This document shows positions 42,107 to 51,637 of a stretch of DNA of 64,000 nucleotides, piece by piece (the first letter of the stretch is position 1; every line of letters begins with the position of its first letter). The notes beneath the pieces are model-generated. The model saw nothing but the letters and a program-made list of their open reading frames with translations. It was not told where the DNA came from and searched no databases. The translations under genes and the position numbers were made by a program. The DNA is from Lysobacter capsici (GTDB taxonomy: Bacteria > Pseudomonadota > Gammaproteobacteria > Xanthomonadales > Xanthomonadaceae). The stretch lies in NCBI RefSeq assembly GCF_014779555.2, contig NZ_CP094357.1:3348001-3412000 (forward strand), given 5' to 3'.

Positions 42107-43876
42107 ATGACCCGCTCCATGTCCGTTTCCGAACAAGCGGCGATCCGCAGTCATCTGTTGCAGCGCTATGGCGCGCTCGGCCGCGCCGTGCCGTCGACGG
42201 CCGCGCGCAGCAAGCTCGACAGCGCGCTGGACAGCGCGCGCGTGACCGCGCCCGATGCGCAGGCCTGGCCGGTGATGCCGTTGCCGCTGGACCTGCCGCG
42301 TCCGTCGCTGGCGATCCGCGTGCTGGGCAATCTGAGTTACGGCGCCACGCCGCAATCGATCGCCGAATTCAACGCGCTCGGCAGCACCGATGCGCAACGC
42401 CTGGCCAACTACGTCGACTGGCAGCTCGACTGGGCCGCGATCGACGACAGCGCGGTCGAAACCCGTCTGACCAACGCCGGCTACACCACCCTGGGCAAAT
42501 CGCTGACCCAGCTGTGGAACGATCACGTCAAGGCCGATCCCACCTATGACGTGCGCATGCGTCCGGCCTGGGAATCGCAGCGCGCGGCGCTGGTGCGCGC
42601 GGTCTATTCCAAGCGCCAACTGCGCGAGATCATGGTCAATTTCTGGCACGACCATTTCAACGTCACCGCCAGCGATTACGATGCCGGCCCGGTGTACGTG
42701 AGCTATCAGCGCGACGTGCTGCGGCCGCAGGCGTTCGGCAATTTCCGGGTCATGCTCGAGGAAGTCGCCAAGAGCACTTCGATGCTCTACTACCTCGACA
42801 ACGCATCGAACACCCGCGCCGGCCCGAACGAGAATTTCGCCCGCGAATTGCTGGAACTGCACACCCTCGGCGCCGAGCATTACCTGGGTTTCATGGACCC
42901 GTTCCAGGTGCCGCCCGATGCCGAAGACCCGAGCTATCCGGCCGGTTACACCGATATCGACGTGTACGAGACCGCGTCGGCCTTCACCGGCTGGTCGGTC
43001 AAGAACGGGCATTGGCAGTATCCGGCCGAGAACGACGGCAACTTCGTCTACCGTCAGGCCTGGCACGACGCCGGTCCGAAATTCCTGCTCGGCCGCATGC
43101 TCTATCCCGAGCAGCCGGCGTTGAAGGACGGGCGCGACGTGCTTGATCGCCTCGCCAGCCATCCGGGCGTGGCGCGCTTCATCTGCAAGAAAATCATTCG
43201 CCGCTTCGTCAGCGATACGCCCGATCCGGCATTGGTCACCAGCGCGGCGACGATCTTCCGGCAGAACTGGCGCGCGGCCAATCAGATCGAACTGACCCTG
43301 CGGCATATCCTCACTTCGACCGCGTTCGCGCAGACCTGGGGCGCGAAATCGCGGCGGCCGTTCGAAGCGGTGGCCGCGGCGATGCGCGCGCTCGGCAGCG
43401 ACTGGACGCTCAACGTCGGCACCGCGAAGAGCGACGAATTCGCCTGGCGCATGGGCTTCACCGGCCATGCGCCGTACGACTGGCCGGCGCCGAACGGCTA
43501 TCCGGACACGCAACAGGCATGGTCGGGTTCGAGCAGTTACGCGATGACCTGGAAGATCCTCAACTGGCTGACCGAAACCAGCGACAACGCCGTGCCGCTG
43601 GCGCCGATCCTGGCGACCACGCGCGCGCAGGTGCCGTCGTGGACCGCGACCAAGCTGGTCGACTTCTGGTGTCAGCGCATCCTCGGCTACGCGCCGACCG
43701 CGGCGCGGCGCCAGACCCTGATCGCCTTCATGGCCCAGAACGGCGACCCTGCCAGCTACGTGATCACCGACACCAACACCTGGGCCGCGACCGATCTCAA
43801 GCGGCACTACAACCAGGAACGTCTGCGCAGCATGGTCTCGCTGATCCTGATGTCGCCCGAATTCCTCAGCCGCTAG
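42107..43876 (+). CDS. DUF1800 domain-containing protein
   Basis: A 589-aa DUF1800 protein. Motifs of the family are seen: REIMVNFWHDHFNVTASD near 172-189, GPNENFARELLELHTLGAEHYLG near 241-263, and a C-terminal KRHYNQERLRSMVSLILMSPEF. No signal peptide or twin-Arg motif is visible at the N-terminus. DUF1800 proteins are always found with DUF1501 partners, as here (24 bases apart). The function of the pair is unknown; some homologues are surface or secreted. Start at 42107 preceded by AAGGAG. Confidence 0.92.
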   Translation: MTRSMSVSEQAAIRSHLLQRYGALGRAVPSTAARSKLDSALDSARVTAPDAQAWPVMPLPLDLPRPSLAIRVLGNLSYGATPQSIAEFNALGSTDAQRLANYVDWQLDWAAIDDSAVETRLTNAGYTTLGKSLTQLWNDHVKADPTYDVRMRPAWESQRAALVRAVYSKRQLREIMVNFWHDHFNVTASDYDAGPVYVSYQRDVLRPQAFGNFRVMLEEVAKSTSMLYYLDNASNTRAGPNENFARELLELHTLGAEHYLGFMDPFQVPPDAEDPSYPAGYTDIDVYETASAFTGWSVKNGHWQYPAENDGNFVYRQAWHDAGPKFLLGRMLYPEQPALKDGRDVLDRLASHPGVARFICKKIIRRFVSDTPDPALVTSAATIFRQNWRAANQIELTLRHILTSTAFAQTWGAKSRRPFEAVAAAMRALGSDWTLNVGTAKSDEFAWRMGFTGHAPYDWPAPNGYPDTQQAWSGSSSYAMTWKILNWLTETSDNAVPLAPILATTRAQVPSWTATKLVDFWCQRILGYAPTAARRQTLIAFMAQNGDPASYVITDTNTWAATDLKRHYNQERLRSMVSLILMSPEFLSR

Positions 43877-43900
43877 CCGTAACTCAGCCAGGACGCCGAC

Positions 43901-45346
43901 ATGACCCTGACCCGACGCGAATTCCTCAAGGGTACTTGCGCCACCGCCGCCGCAGGCGCGGTGGGCGGACCCGCCCTGCTGTTCGCCGATTCCGCCATCG
44001 CCGCGCCCAACGGCCACGACACCGTCGTGCATCTGTTCCTACGCGGCGGCCTGGACGGCCTCAACCTGGTGGTGCCGATCGACGGCGCCGACCGCGGTTT
44101 CTACGAGCAGGCGCGGCCGAACCTGGCGATCGCCGCGACCGGCGCCTACGGCGCGCTGCCGCTGACCCTCGCCAGCGGCGCGGGCACCGGCTTCGGCCTG
44201 CATCCGTCCGCGAGCGGCCTGCGCGATCTGTGGAACGCCGGGCATCTGGGCATCGTGCATGCCTGCGGCCTGTTGACCAGCGTCACCCGCAGCCACTTCG
44301 ACGCGCAGTTGTACATCGACCTGGGTACGCCCGGACAACAGGGCATCGGCAGCGGCTGGCTCGCGCGCGCGATGAACACTCAGCCGAATTTGAACGGCGC
44401 GGAGAAATTGCCGGCGCTCGGCGTCGGCGCGCGCCAACCGGTCGGATTGCTCGCCTCGGTGCAGGCATTGACCATGGCCAGTCCGTCGGACTTCGCGCTC
44501 AATGCAGGCGCCTGGTCGTGGCAGACCGTGCGCGCGGGCGCGCCGACCGGATTCGCCGGCGTCAACGAAACCCTGGCCGCGTTGTGGAACGGCAGCACCG
44601 CGCTGGAACTGGGCGGACAACGCGCCGATCGCGCCTTGAAGGTGATCGCGCAGCAGACGTACAGCGCGCCGCCGACCGGCTGGCCGACCGGCGCCTTCGC
44701 GCAGCAGATGTGGACGATCGCGCAATCCATCCAGTTCAACCTGGGCCTGCATTACGCGACGCTCGATCTGGGCGGCTGGGACACCCATGACGGCCAGGGC
44801 ACGGCCGGCAGCGGCTATCACTACTACCAGAACAAGATCGCCGAACTGTCGCAGGCGTTGTCGGCGTTCTACGCCGCGCTCGACGCCAGCGGCCACGCCG
44901 GACGCGTGACCGTGGTGGTGCAGTCCGAATTCGGCCGGCGCGTGCGCGCCAACGCCAACGGCGGCACCGACCATGGCTACGGCAATCCGGTGCTGGTCCT
45001 GGGCGGCGCGGTCAACGGCCGGCGTTTCTACGGTTCGTGGTCGGGCCTGGACCCGGAGATCCTGTCGCCGCATTTCGGCGACGTGCCGGTGACCACCGAC
45101 CACCGCCGGGTGCTGTCTGAGATTCTGGTCAAACGCATGGGCAATGCGAATCTGTCGACGGTATTCCCGGGCTATAGCGGCTATGCGCCGTTGGGGATCG
45201 TGCGCGATTTCGGCGCGGTGGCCAAGCCGATGCCGGGCATCTCGACGGAGTTGCGGGCGCGTTCGGCGATGGCGGCGCAGCCGCGGGTGGAGGATCCGGA
45301 TTTGCTGGAGCGGTTGATGCGGTATATGCGCGAGTTGGTGGACTGA
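43901..45346 (+). CDS. DUF1501 domain-containing protein with twin-arginine signal
   Basis: A 481-aa DUF1501 (alkaline-phosphatase-like superfamily) protein. The twin-Arg signal is TRREFLKGTCATAAAGAVGG, ending ADSAIAA, so it is exported folded. Motifs: LFLRGGLDGLNLVVPIDGADR near 45, FGLHPSASGLRDLWNAGHLGIVHACG, LDLGGWDTHDGQG, VVVQSEFGRRVRANANGGTDHGYGNPVLVLGG. Metal-binding residues are likely in the last two. Obligate partner of DUF1800. Confidence 0.92.
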   Translation: MTLTRREFLKGTCATAAAGAVGGPALLFADSAIAAPNGHDTVVHLFLRGGLDGLNLVVPIDGADRGFYEQARPNLAIAATGAYGALPLTLASGAGTGFGLHPSASGLRDLWNAGHLGIVHACGLLTSVTRSHFDAQLYIDLGTPGQQGIGSGWLARAMNTQPNLNGAEKLPALGVGARQPVGLLASVQALTMASPSDFALNAGAWSWQTVRAGAPTGFAGVNETLAALWNGSTALELGGQRADRALKVIAQQTYSAPPTGWPTGAFAQQMWTIAQSIQFNLGLHYATLDLGGWDTHDGQGTAGSGYHYYQNKIAELSQALSAFYAALDASGHAGRVTVVVQSEFGRRVRANANGGTDHGYGNPVLVLGGAVNGRRFYGSWSGLDPEILSPHFGDVPVTTDHRRVLSEILVKRMGNANLSTVFPGYSGYAPLGIVRDFGAVAKPMPGISTELRARSAMAAQPRVEDPDLLERLMRYMRELVD

Positions 45347-45371
45347 CGTCCAGCGCGACTGGTGCGAGGCC

Positions 45372-46042
45372 TAAGCTTGGGCTTGGGCTTGGGCTTTGGC
45401 TTTAGCTTTGGCTTCGCTTTAAGCCACGTTTCGCGCATCACATCCAGCGCTGCGAGTCAGAGAACTCGCGTTGACAAAAGCACACCCGAAGGGCGGCGTG
45501 CAGGATGCACGCCGTGCGCCACCGGGACAAGGATGTCCCGTGTGGCGCATGCCTGCGTCTGCACCGATCGCGCGGGCTCTTGATTCACAAAAAAGCGTTT
45601 TTCTTTGGTTACCTTTCTTTTGTCGCTTTTGACAAAAGAAAGTAACTCGGCCGCTTGCGGACGAAAGCTGTTGATCTTGCCTTTGGCTTCAACAGCTCTA
45701 GAGCTTCAAAGCTTTGAAGCCTTTAAAGCTGCAAGCAGGATCAAAAGCGTTCCGCCGCTGAAGCGGCGGGTCACTTTCTTTTGTCTAAAGCAACAAAAGA
45801 AAGGTAACCAAAGAAAAATGCTTTTTTGTGAGTCAAGGGCCCGCAAGATCGTTGCAGACGCGGGCATGCGCCACACGGGACATCCTGTCCCGGTGGCGCA
45901 CGGCGCACATCCATGTGCGCCGCCCTTCGGGTGTGCTTTTGTCAACGCGAGTTCTCTGCCTCGCAGCGCTGGAGGTGAGGTAGGAAATCGGGGCTTAAGC
46001 CAAAGCAGTAGCCACAGGCAAAGGCAAAGGCAAAGGCGAAAC
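45372..46042. repeat. Large palindromic repeat, copy A
   Basis: It begins with GGGCTT/GGCTTT hexamer runs (45372-45424). A left arm (about 45440-45600), a 23-base inverted repeat at 45601-45623 paired with 45793-45815, a 169-base core (45624-45792), and a right arm (about 45816-45965) follow, then GGCAAA hexamer runs (to 46042). The arms are long imperfect inverted copies carrying cacccgaagggcggcg and cgggacatcctgtcccgg motifs. No transposase. The 756-base gap 45347-46102 holds only this. Confidence 0.85.
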
Positions 46043-46102
46043 CAGATGAAGTGGACGCGCGATGGCGATCCTCTTCACCGCGATGCCACCACTCACCAGC
46101 GA

Positions 46103-47020
46103 CTACGCCACCGCCGCGGAACCCCCAAACTTGTCCGCAAACACCCCCGACACCCAATCCACGAACACCCTCACCCGCGGCGACAACTGCCGATGCTGCG
46201 GATACAACACCGACACCGGCACCCCCGGGCTCGCGAATTCGCTCAACACCTCGATCAAACGCCCATCGCGCAGATAGGTTTCCACACCGTGCCGCGGCAA
46301 CTGGATCAGGCCGCAACCGCGCAGCGCCGCGGCGGTGTAGCAGGCGGCGTCGTTGACGCTGATCCATGAGCTGAGTTGATACTCGCGCAATTGCCCGTCC
46401 ACGGTCAGTTCGAACGGATAACGCAGATCGCGGTTGCTGGCGAAAAAACCGACCGCCTGATGCGCCGACAAGTCGTCGGGATGCCGCGGCGTGCCGAAGT
46501 TCTGCAGATACTCGGGGCTCGCGCACACCACTTCGGGCATCGTCGCCAGACGCTTGGCGATCAGCGAGGAATCGCGCGGGTTGCCCGAACGCACCACGCA
46601 GTCGATGCCCTCCCGGACCAAGTCGACCAGGCGATCGCCGCTGCTGATCACCAGGTCGATGTGCGGATAGCGCGCGCGGAATTCGTTGATGCGCGGCAGA
46701 ATGATGCCGGTCGCGTGGGTGCCGTGCAGGTCCAGGCGCAGGCTGCCGCGCGGGTTGCTCGCGAGCGAGCGCAGCGCCGACTCGGCGTCGTCGAGTTCGG
46801 CCAGCACGTGCATGCAGCGTTCGTAATAGGCCTGCCCGTCCAGGGTCGGGCGCACCTGACGCGTGGTGCGTTCGAGCAGGCGCACGCCCAGGCGGGCCTC
46901 CAGTTCCTTGATCGCATGGGTCGCGGTGGCGCGCGGCAGGTCCAGCACCGCCGCGGCGCGGGTGAAGCTGCCCAGTTCGACGATGCGGGTGAACAGGCGC
47001 AAGGCTTCGAAACGGTCCAT
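46103..47020 (-). CDS. LysR-family transcriptional regulator
   Basis: A 305-aa LysR regulator: HTH RFEALRLFTRIVELGSFTRAAAVLDLPRATATHAIKELEARLGVRLLERTTRQVRPTLDG in the first 60 residues, and an effector domain of the CrgA/DhcR-like group (LRLDLHGTHATGIILPRINEFRARYPHIDL, GIDCVVRSG, SLIAKRLATMPEVVCASPEYL). Start ATG at 47020, seven codons inside the longer frame. Divergent from an SDR gene, with an inverted repeat of LysR type between. Confidence 0.93.
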   Translation of the reverse strand: MDRFEALRLFTRIVELGSFTRAAAVLDLPRATATHAIKELEARLGVRLLERTTRQVRPTLDGQAYYERCMHVLAELDDAESALRSLASNPRGSLRLDLHGTHATGIILPRINEFRARYPHIDLVISSGDRLVDLVREGIDCVVRSGNPRDSSLIAKRLATMPEVVCASPEYLQNFGTPRHPDDLSAHQAVGFFASNRDLRYPFELTVDGQLREYQLSSWISVNDAACYTAAALRGCGLIQLPRHGVETYLRDGRLIEVLSEFASPGVPVSVLYPQHRQLSPRVRVFVDWVSGVFADKFGGSAAVA

Positions 47021-47054
47021 GACGGCTCCCGGGCCGCCCATCCGGCAGCCATTG

Positions 47055-47081
47055 TTGGCAATTATTGAATTGTATTGCCAA
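47055..47081. promoter_or_regulatory. LysR-type operator between regulator and dehydrogenase
   Basis: TTGGCAAT (47055-47062) and ATTGCCAA (47074-47081) are perfect 8-base inverted arms separated by 11 bases, the T-N11-A arrangement of LysR regulators. It lies 35 bases from the lysR start and 97 from the SDR start. Confidence 0.8.
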
Positions 47082-47177
47082 TACAGCCTGATTTATCCAG
47101 ACACGCGCAACCTGCAAACTGTCTCCACCGCGGAACCCCTGGCATCCCGCCAGCGCCGCCCGACCTGGAGAGCCGTC

Positions 47178-47939
47178 ATGACCCCTCAATCGTCCACTCA
47201 AGCCGTGACCCCGAAGGCCGCCTTGGTCACCGGCGCCTCGCGCGGCATCGGCCGCGCCATCGCCCTGCGTCTGGCCGCCGACGGCTATGCGGTAGTGGTC
47301 AACTACGCCGGCAACGCGGCCTCGGCCGATGCGGTGGTCGCGCAGATCGAAGCCAACGGCGGCCAGGCCATCGCCGCCCAGGGCGACGTCGCCGATCCGG
47401 CCGACATGCAGCGGGTGTTCGAGCTCGCGCTGCACACCTACGGCCGCCTCGACGCGGTGGTCAACAGCGCCGGCGTGATGCCGTACGTACCGATCGCCGG
47501 CGGCGACCTGGGCGAATTCGACCGCGTCATCCACACCAACCTGCGCGGCAGTTTCATCGTGCTCGGTCTGGCCGCGCAGCACCTGAGCGACGGCGGCCGC
47601 ATCGTCGCGCTGTCGACCAGCGTGATCGGCAAGGCGTTTCCGAACTACGGGCCGTACATCGCGTCCAAGGCCGGCGTCGAAGGCCTGGTCCACGTGCTCG
47701 CCAACGAACTGCGCGGCCGCAACATCACCGTCAACGCGGTCGCGCCCGGCCCGGTCGGCACCGAGCTGTTCTTCAACGGCAAGACCGAGGAACAGATCGC
47801 CCATTTCGTCAGCCTCGCTCCGCTCGAACGCCTCGGCCAGCCCGAGGAAATCGCCTCGGCGGTGGCGTTCCTGACCGGCCCCGACGGCAGCTGGGTCAAC
47901 TCGCAGGTGCTGCGGGTCAACGGCGGCTACGTGTTCTGA
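47178..47939 (+). CDS. Short-chain dehydrogenase/reductase, 3-oxoacyl reductase-like
   Basis: A 253-aa classical SDR: TGASRGIG (18-25), NSAGV, catalytic Ser (LSTS, 146-148), Y160-I-A-S-K164, and GYVF at the C-terminus. NADP(H) preference is suggested by the Asn/Tyr at the end of the second strand (VVNYAGN). Probably controlled by the divergent LysR. Start at the ATG at 47178; the reading frame continues upstream but through the promoter. Confidence 0.93.
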   Translation: MTPQSSTQAVTPKAALVTGASRGIGRAIALRLAADGYAVVVNYAGNAASADAVVAQIEANGGQAIAAQGDVADPADMQRVFELALHTYGRLDAVVNSAGVMPYVPIAGGDLGEFDRVIHTNLRGSFIVLGLAAQHLSDGGRIVALSTSVIGKAFPNYGPYIASKAGVEGLVHVLANELRGRNITVNAVAPGPVGTELFFNGKTEEQIAHFVSLAPLERLGQPEEIASAVAFLTGPDGSWVNSQVLRVNGGYVF

Positions 47940-48158
47940 TCGATCTGGCCCATCGGCGTTCGCATGCGCGTGGATGCGTGCGGACCCGTCTTCGCGCATC
48001 GCTTCGTGATCGATCGATGTGGCAAACCATCGACACCACGCGCGGCCGCGATCCGAAAGCCGCCATCGCAGTATCCGGCGCCGCATTCGCCACGCCGCCC
48101 TCGCCTTCCGATCCCTCATCCCGGACGTCTTCGCGACGTCCGTCAGCGGAGCATTGCC

Positions 48159-49091
48159 ATGAACCAGCAGCAGATCGTCCTCATCACCGGCGCCTCCAGC
48201 GGTTTCGGCGCCCTCGCCGCGCGCGCCCTCGCCCGCGCCGGCCACACCGTCTACGCCAGCATGCGCGAAACCACTGGCCGCAATGCCGCCCAGGTCGAAG
48301 CGGCGCATCGCTACGCCGACGACCATCGGGTCGACCTGCGCACGCTCGAACTCGACATCGCCTCGCAGGCCTCGGCCGATGCCGCGATCGCGCAGTTGAT
48401 CGCCGCGCACGGCCGCCTCGACGTGCTGATCCATAACGCCGGGCACATGGTGTTCGGCCCGGCCGAAGCGTTCACGCCCGAACAGTTCGCCCAGCTCTAC
48501 GACAGCAACGTGATCGGCGCGCAGCGGGTCAACCGCGCCGCGTTGCCGCAGATGCGCGCGCAGCGTCGCGGCCTGTTGCTGTGGGTGTCGAGCAGCAGCA
48601 GCCGTGGCGGCACGCCGCCGTACCTGGCGCCGTACTTCGCCGCCAAGGCGGCGATGGATTCGCTCGCGGTCAGCTATGCCGGCGAGCTCGCGCGCTGGGG
48701 CATCGAAAGCTCGATCGTCGTGCCCGGCGCCTTCACCTCGGGCACCAACCACTTCGCCCACGCCGGCACGCCCGCCGACAGCGCGCGGCTGGCCGATTAC
48801 GACACCGGCCCGACCGCCGGGTTCGGCGAGGAAATCCTGCGCAAGCTCGCGGGCAGCGTGCCCGAGGACGCCGACGTGGCGAGCGTGGCCGATGCGATCG
48901 TCGCGATCGTCGGCGCGCCTTACGGCCGTCGACCGTTCCGTGTCCATATCGATCCGGCCAGCGATGGCGCGGAGGTGGTCAACGCGGTGGGCGATCGGGT
49001 TCGCGCGGAATTTCTGCGCAGGGTTGGGCTGGGCGACTTGCTTGCGCCGCGGATGGATCGGGCTGCGGATGCGGATTTCGACGCAACGTGA
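48159..49091 (+). CDS. Short-chain dehydrogenase/reductase
   Basis: A 310-aa SDR: ITGASSGFGALAARALARAG (9-28), NAGH (93-96), SSSS (145-148), Y159-F-A-A-K163. The insert after the active site (SGTNHFAHAGTPADSARLADYDTGPTAGFGEEIL) and a longer C-terminus suggest the group that includes retinol/aldehyde-type oxidoreductases. It is 219 bases after the first SDR, so cotranscription is uncertain. Start ATG 48159; substrate unknown. Confidence 0.92.
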   Translation: MNQQQIVLITGASSGFGALAARALARAGHTVYASMRETTGRNAAQVEAAHRYADDHRVDLRTLELDIASQASADAAIAQLIAAHGRLDVLIHNAGHMVFGPAEAFTPEQFAQLYDSNVIGAQRVNRAALPQMRAQRRGLLLWVSSSSSRGGTPPYLAPYFAAKAAMDSLAVSYAGELARWGIESSIVVPGAFTSGTNHFAHAGTPADSARLADYDTGPTAGFGEEILRKLAGSVPEDADVASVADAIVAIVGAPYGRRPFRVHIDPASDGAEVVNAVGDRVRAEFLRRVGLGDLLAPRMDRAADADFDAT

Positions 49092-49144
49092 CGTACGCCG
49101 TTATCGCAGTCTGCATTTCCCGCCGCGATTGCCGTTGCCTCAAA

Positions 49145-49892
49145 TCTTTGGCTTTGGCTTTTTGCTTGGCTTTGGCTTGAGTCCGAAGCCGCGCAGTTCA
49201 TCCAGCGCTGCGAAGCCACTGACTCGCGTTAGCAACAGCACACCCGAAGGGCGGCGTGCAGGATGCACGCCGTGCGCCACCGGGACAAGGATGTCCCGTG
49301 TGGCGCATGCCCGCGTAAGCCCCGCACTTGCGGGCACTTGATTCACAAAAAAGCATTTTTCTTTGGTTACCTTTCTTTTGTTGCTTTAGACAAAAGAAAG
49401 TGACCCGCCGCTTTAGCGGCGGAACGCTTTTGATCCTGCTTGCAGCTTTAAAGGCTTCAAAGCTTCAAAGCTCCAAAGCTTTGAAGCTTTGAAGCTTTGA
49501 AGCTTTGGAGCTTTGGAGCTTTGGAGCTTTGGAGCTTTGGAGCTTTGGAGCTTTGGAGCTTTGAAGCTCTAGAGCTTTTGAAGCCAAAGGCAAGATCAAC
49601 AGCTTTCGTCCGCAAGCGGCCGAGTTACTTTCTTTTGTCAAAAGCGACAAAAGAAAGGTAACCAAAGAAAAACGCTTTTCTTTGAATCAAGGGCCCGCAA
49701 GTGCCGTGCTTCCGCAGGCATGCGCCACACGGGACATCCTGTCCCGGTGGCGCACGGCGCACATCCATGTGCGCCGCCCTTCGGGTGTCCTCTTGTTCTC
49801 GCGAGTTCCGAGCTTCGCAGCGCTGGATGAACTGCGCGGCTTCGGGCTCGAGCCAGAGCCAGAGCCAGAGCCAGAGCTAGAGCTAGAGCCAG
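49145..49892. repeat. Large palindromic repeat, copy B
   Basis: Same element as copy A: arms at about 49200-49358 and 49670-49825, 23-base inverted repeats at 49359-49381 and 49647-49669, and a 265-base core (49382-49646). GGCTTT-type hexamers lie on the left (49148-49178) and CCAGAG hexamers on the right (49847-49892). The core contains an 8-base tandem repeat (agctttgg/agctttga) from about 49470 to 49560. The core reads inverted relative to copy A although the arms have the same orientation. Nothing else is seen in 49092-50052. Confidence 0.85.
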
Positions 49893-50052
49893 CGTCACCG
49901 AAGTTTGGCGACTATCGGACGCCGCAGCGGCATCCCAACCTGCCAGGCGACATCCCCGCCTCATCCCACCCGACCGGCAATCGGACGGCACAAGCACACA
50001 CGCGCAATCGCTTCTATGATCCGCCGATCACCTCGACGGAACGATATCGACC

Positions 50053-51213
50053 ATGAGCGACACCACCCGACACGGACGCGTTGTGATCTGGCTGCTCGCG
50101 CTGGCCGCGACCGCGGCCGGCATGTACTACTGGGGACGCCGCAGCGGCGAAGAACAACTCGACTCGCGCGCGCCGGTCGCCGAAACCGCCGCCGAGGGCG
50201 GCAGCCGCGCCGCGCCTGCGAGCGCCTCCGGATCGGCGCCGGCCGCGATCCCCCGCTACACCGGCACCGCCGCACGGCCGCTGCCCTCGCTCGACACGCC
50301 GCTGCGCCTGGTGCTGCCGGAACTGCAGCGCCGCGCCGCCGACGAGCCGGCCGCGGCCTGTCGTCTCGCCGCGGAAATGGAGTATTGCGACGGCCTGCGC
50401 CAGCGCCTGTCCGGGGCCGAGAGCAATCTCGACAACCTCGAACGCCAGCTCGAACGCATGCCCAACGACACCGCGCAGCAACGCGAGCAGCGCCAGCGCA
50501 TGGCCGACGGTTACCAGTCGATGACCGAAAAGCTGCTGAGCCAATCCGAACATTGCGCGCAGGTGCCGCCGATCACTCCCGAGCAGCGCACCGCGTACTG
50601 GCGCCGCGCCGCGCTCGCCGGCCATCCGGCGGCGATGCGTCACTACGCCAGCGGCAACGCGTTCCGCTTCGCGCAGTTGCTCGACAACCTGCCGGCGCTC
50701 GCGGTGTACCGCAACGAGGCCGAATCGGTCGCGCGCACCGCCGCGCAACGCGGCGATTCGCGCATGCTCGCGTCGCTGGCGTATGCCTATTCGCCCGGTC
50801 GCGACGGCGGCCGGCGCAGTTTCCTGAGCCAGGCGGTGCAGCCCAATCCGGTCGAATCGCTGAGTTTGTTCCTGCAATTGCGCGACGCTCTGCCTGCAGC
50901 GCAACCCGGGGCAACGCCCGAACCGGTCTCGCCTGGCGGCGGTTGGCGCGGTGGTGGCGGTCGGCGTGGGTTCGGGGCGGGCGGCGGGCTACCGCCGCGC
51001 GAGGCGATCGATGCGCAGATCAGCGCGCTCAGTCGCGATCTGTCGCCCGAACAGGCCAGTCAGGCGCGCGAACGCGCGGCCGAACGCGCGCAGAGTTGGA
51101 CGGCGCCGGCCGCGGCCAATGCACCGGTGGGTGCTGGTGGGGCGCCTTCGCCGATGTTTTTGTTTCAGGGGGCGGTGCCGGATGTGCAGCGGCAGGAATG
51201 TGGGCCTACCTGA
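50053..51213 (+). CDS. Unknown membrane-anchored or secreted protein
   Basis: A 386-aa protein with an N-terminal membrane segment (VVIWLLALAATAAGMYYWG, 10-28), then an Ala/Ser/Pro linker, a helical region with coiled-coil character (AMEYCDGLRQRLSGAESNLDNLERQLERMPNDTAQQREQRQRM), a Sel1-like helical stretch (YWRRAALAGHPAAMRHYASGNAF), and a Gly/Arg-rich segment (GGGWRGGGGRRGFGAGGG) near 315. Likely periplasmic domain anchored in the inner membrane. No close family recognised. Flanked by copies B and C of the large repeat. Confidence 0.75.
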   Translation: MSDTTRHGRVVIWLLALAATAAGMYYWGRRSGEEQLDSRAPVAETAAEGGSRAAPASASGSAPAAIPRYTGTAARPLPSLDTPLRLVLPELQRRAADEPAAACRLAAEMEYCDGLRQRLSGAESNLDNLERQLERMPNDTAQQREQRQRMADGYQSMTEKLLSQSEHCAQVPPITPEQRTAYWRRAALAGHPAAMRHYASGNAFRFAQLLDNLPALAVYRNEAESVARTAAQRGDSRMLASLAYAYSPGRDGGRRSFLSQAVQPNPVESLSLFLQLRDALPAAQPGATPEPVSPGGGWRGGGGRRGFGAGGGLPPREAIDAQISALSRDLSPEQASQARERAAERAQSWTAPAAANAPVGAGGAPSPMFLFQGAVPDVQRQECGPT

Positions 51214-51239
51214 GGCTCAGCGCCATGCCTGACATCTGT

Positions 51240-51570
51240 CGTTAAAAAACTCTGGAGCTTCGGGGCTTTCGAGATTTTGAGAGCTTTGAAGCTTCAAGCA
51301 ACATCAGAAGCTTCCGCCGCTGAAGCGGCGGGTCACTTTCTTTTGTCTAAAGCAACAAAAGAAAGGTAACCAAAGAAAAATGCTTTGTTGTGAATCAAGG
51401 GCCCGCAAGCTCGGTGCCTACGCGGGCACGCGCCACACGGGACATCCTTGTCCCGGTGGCGCGCGACGCGCATCCATGCGCGTCGCCCTTCGGGTGTGCT
51501 TTTGTTCTCGCGAGTTACAAGCGTCGCAGCGCTCGATGAACTGCGCGGCTTCGGGCTCAAGCTAAGCTAA
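51240..51570. repeat. Large palindromic repeat, copy C (right half)
   Basis: Only the right part is present: part of the core (agctttgaagcttcaagcaa... to 51354), the 23-base repeat at 51355-51377 and the right arm to about 51560. The left arm is missing. Core orientation matches copy A. The intergenic stretch 51214-51637 has no gene. Confidence 0.8.
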
Positions 51571-51637
51571 GGGTTGGTAGATCGGATTTACGATGCGATC
51601 GCCTCGCTGACTGCATCGGCCGTCACCGCGTGCGGCC

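Noticed and set aside
45942-48947. A 1001-residue minus-strand open frame spanning lysR and the SDR genes
   Set aside because: Runs through the lysR gene in another frame and antisense to both SDR genes; no domain pattern.
45440-49830. The large palindromic repeats as a transposon or CRISPR array
   Set aside because: No transposase or integrase gene; repeats are long inverted arms, not short direct repeats with spacers.
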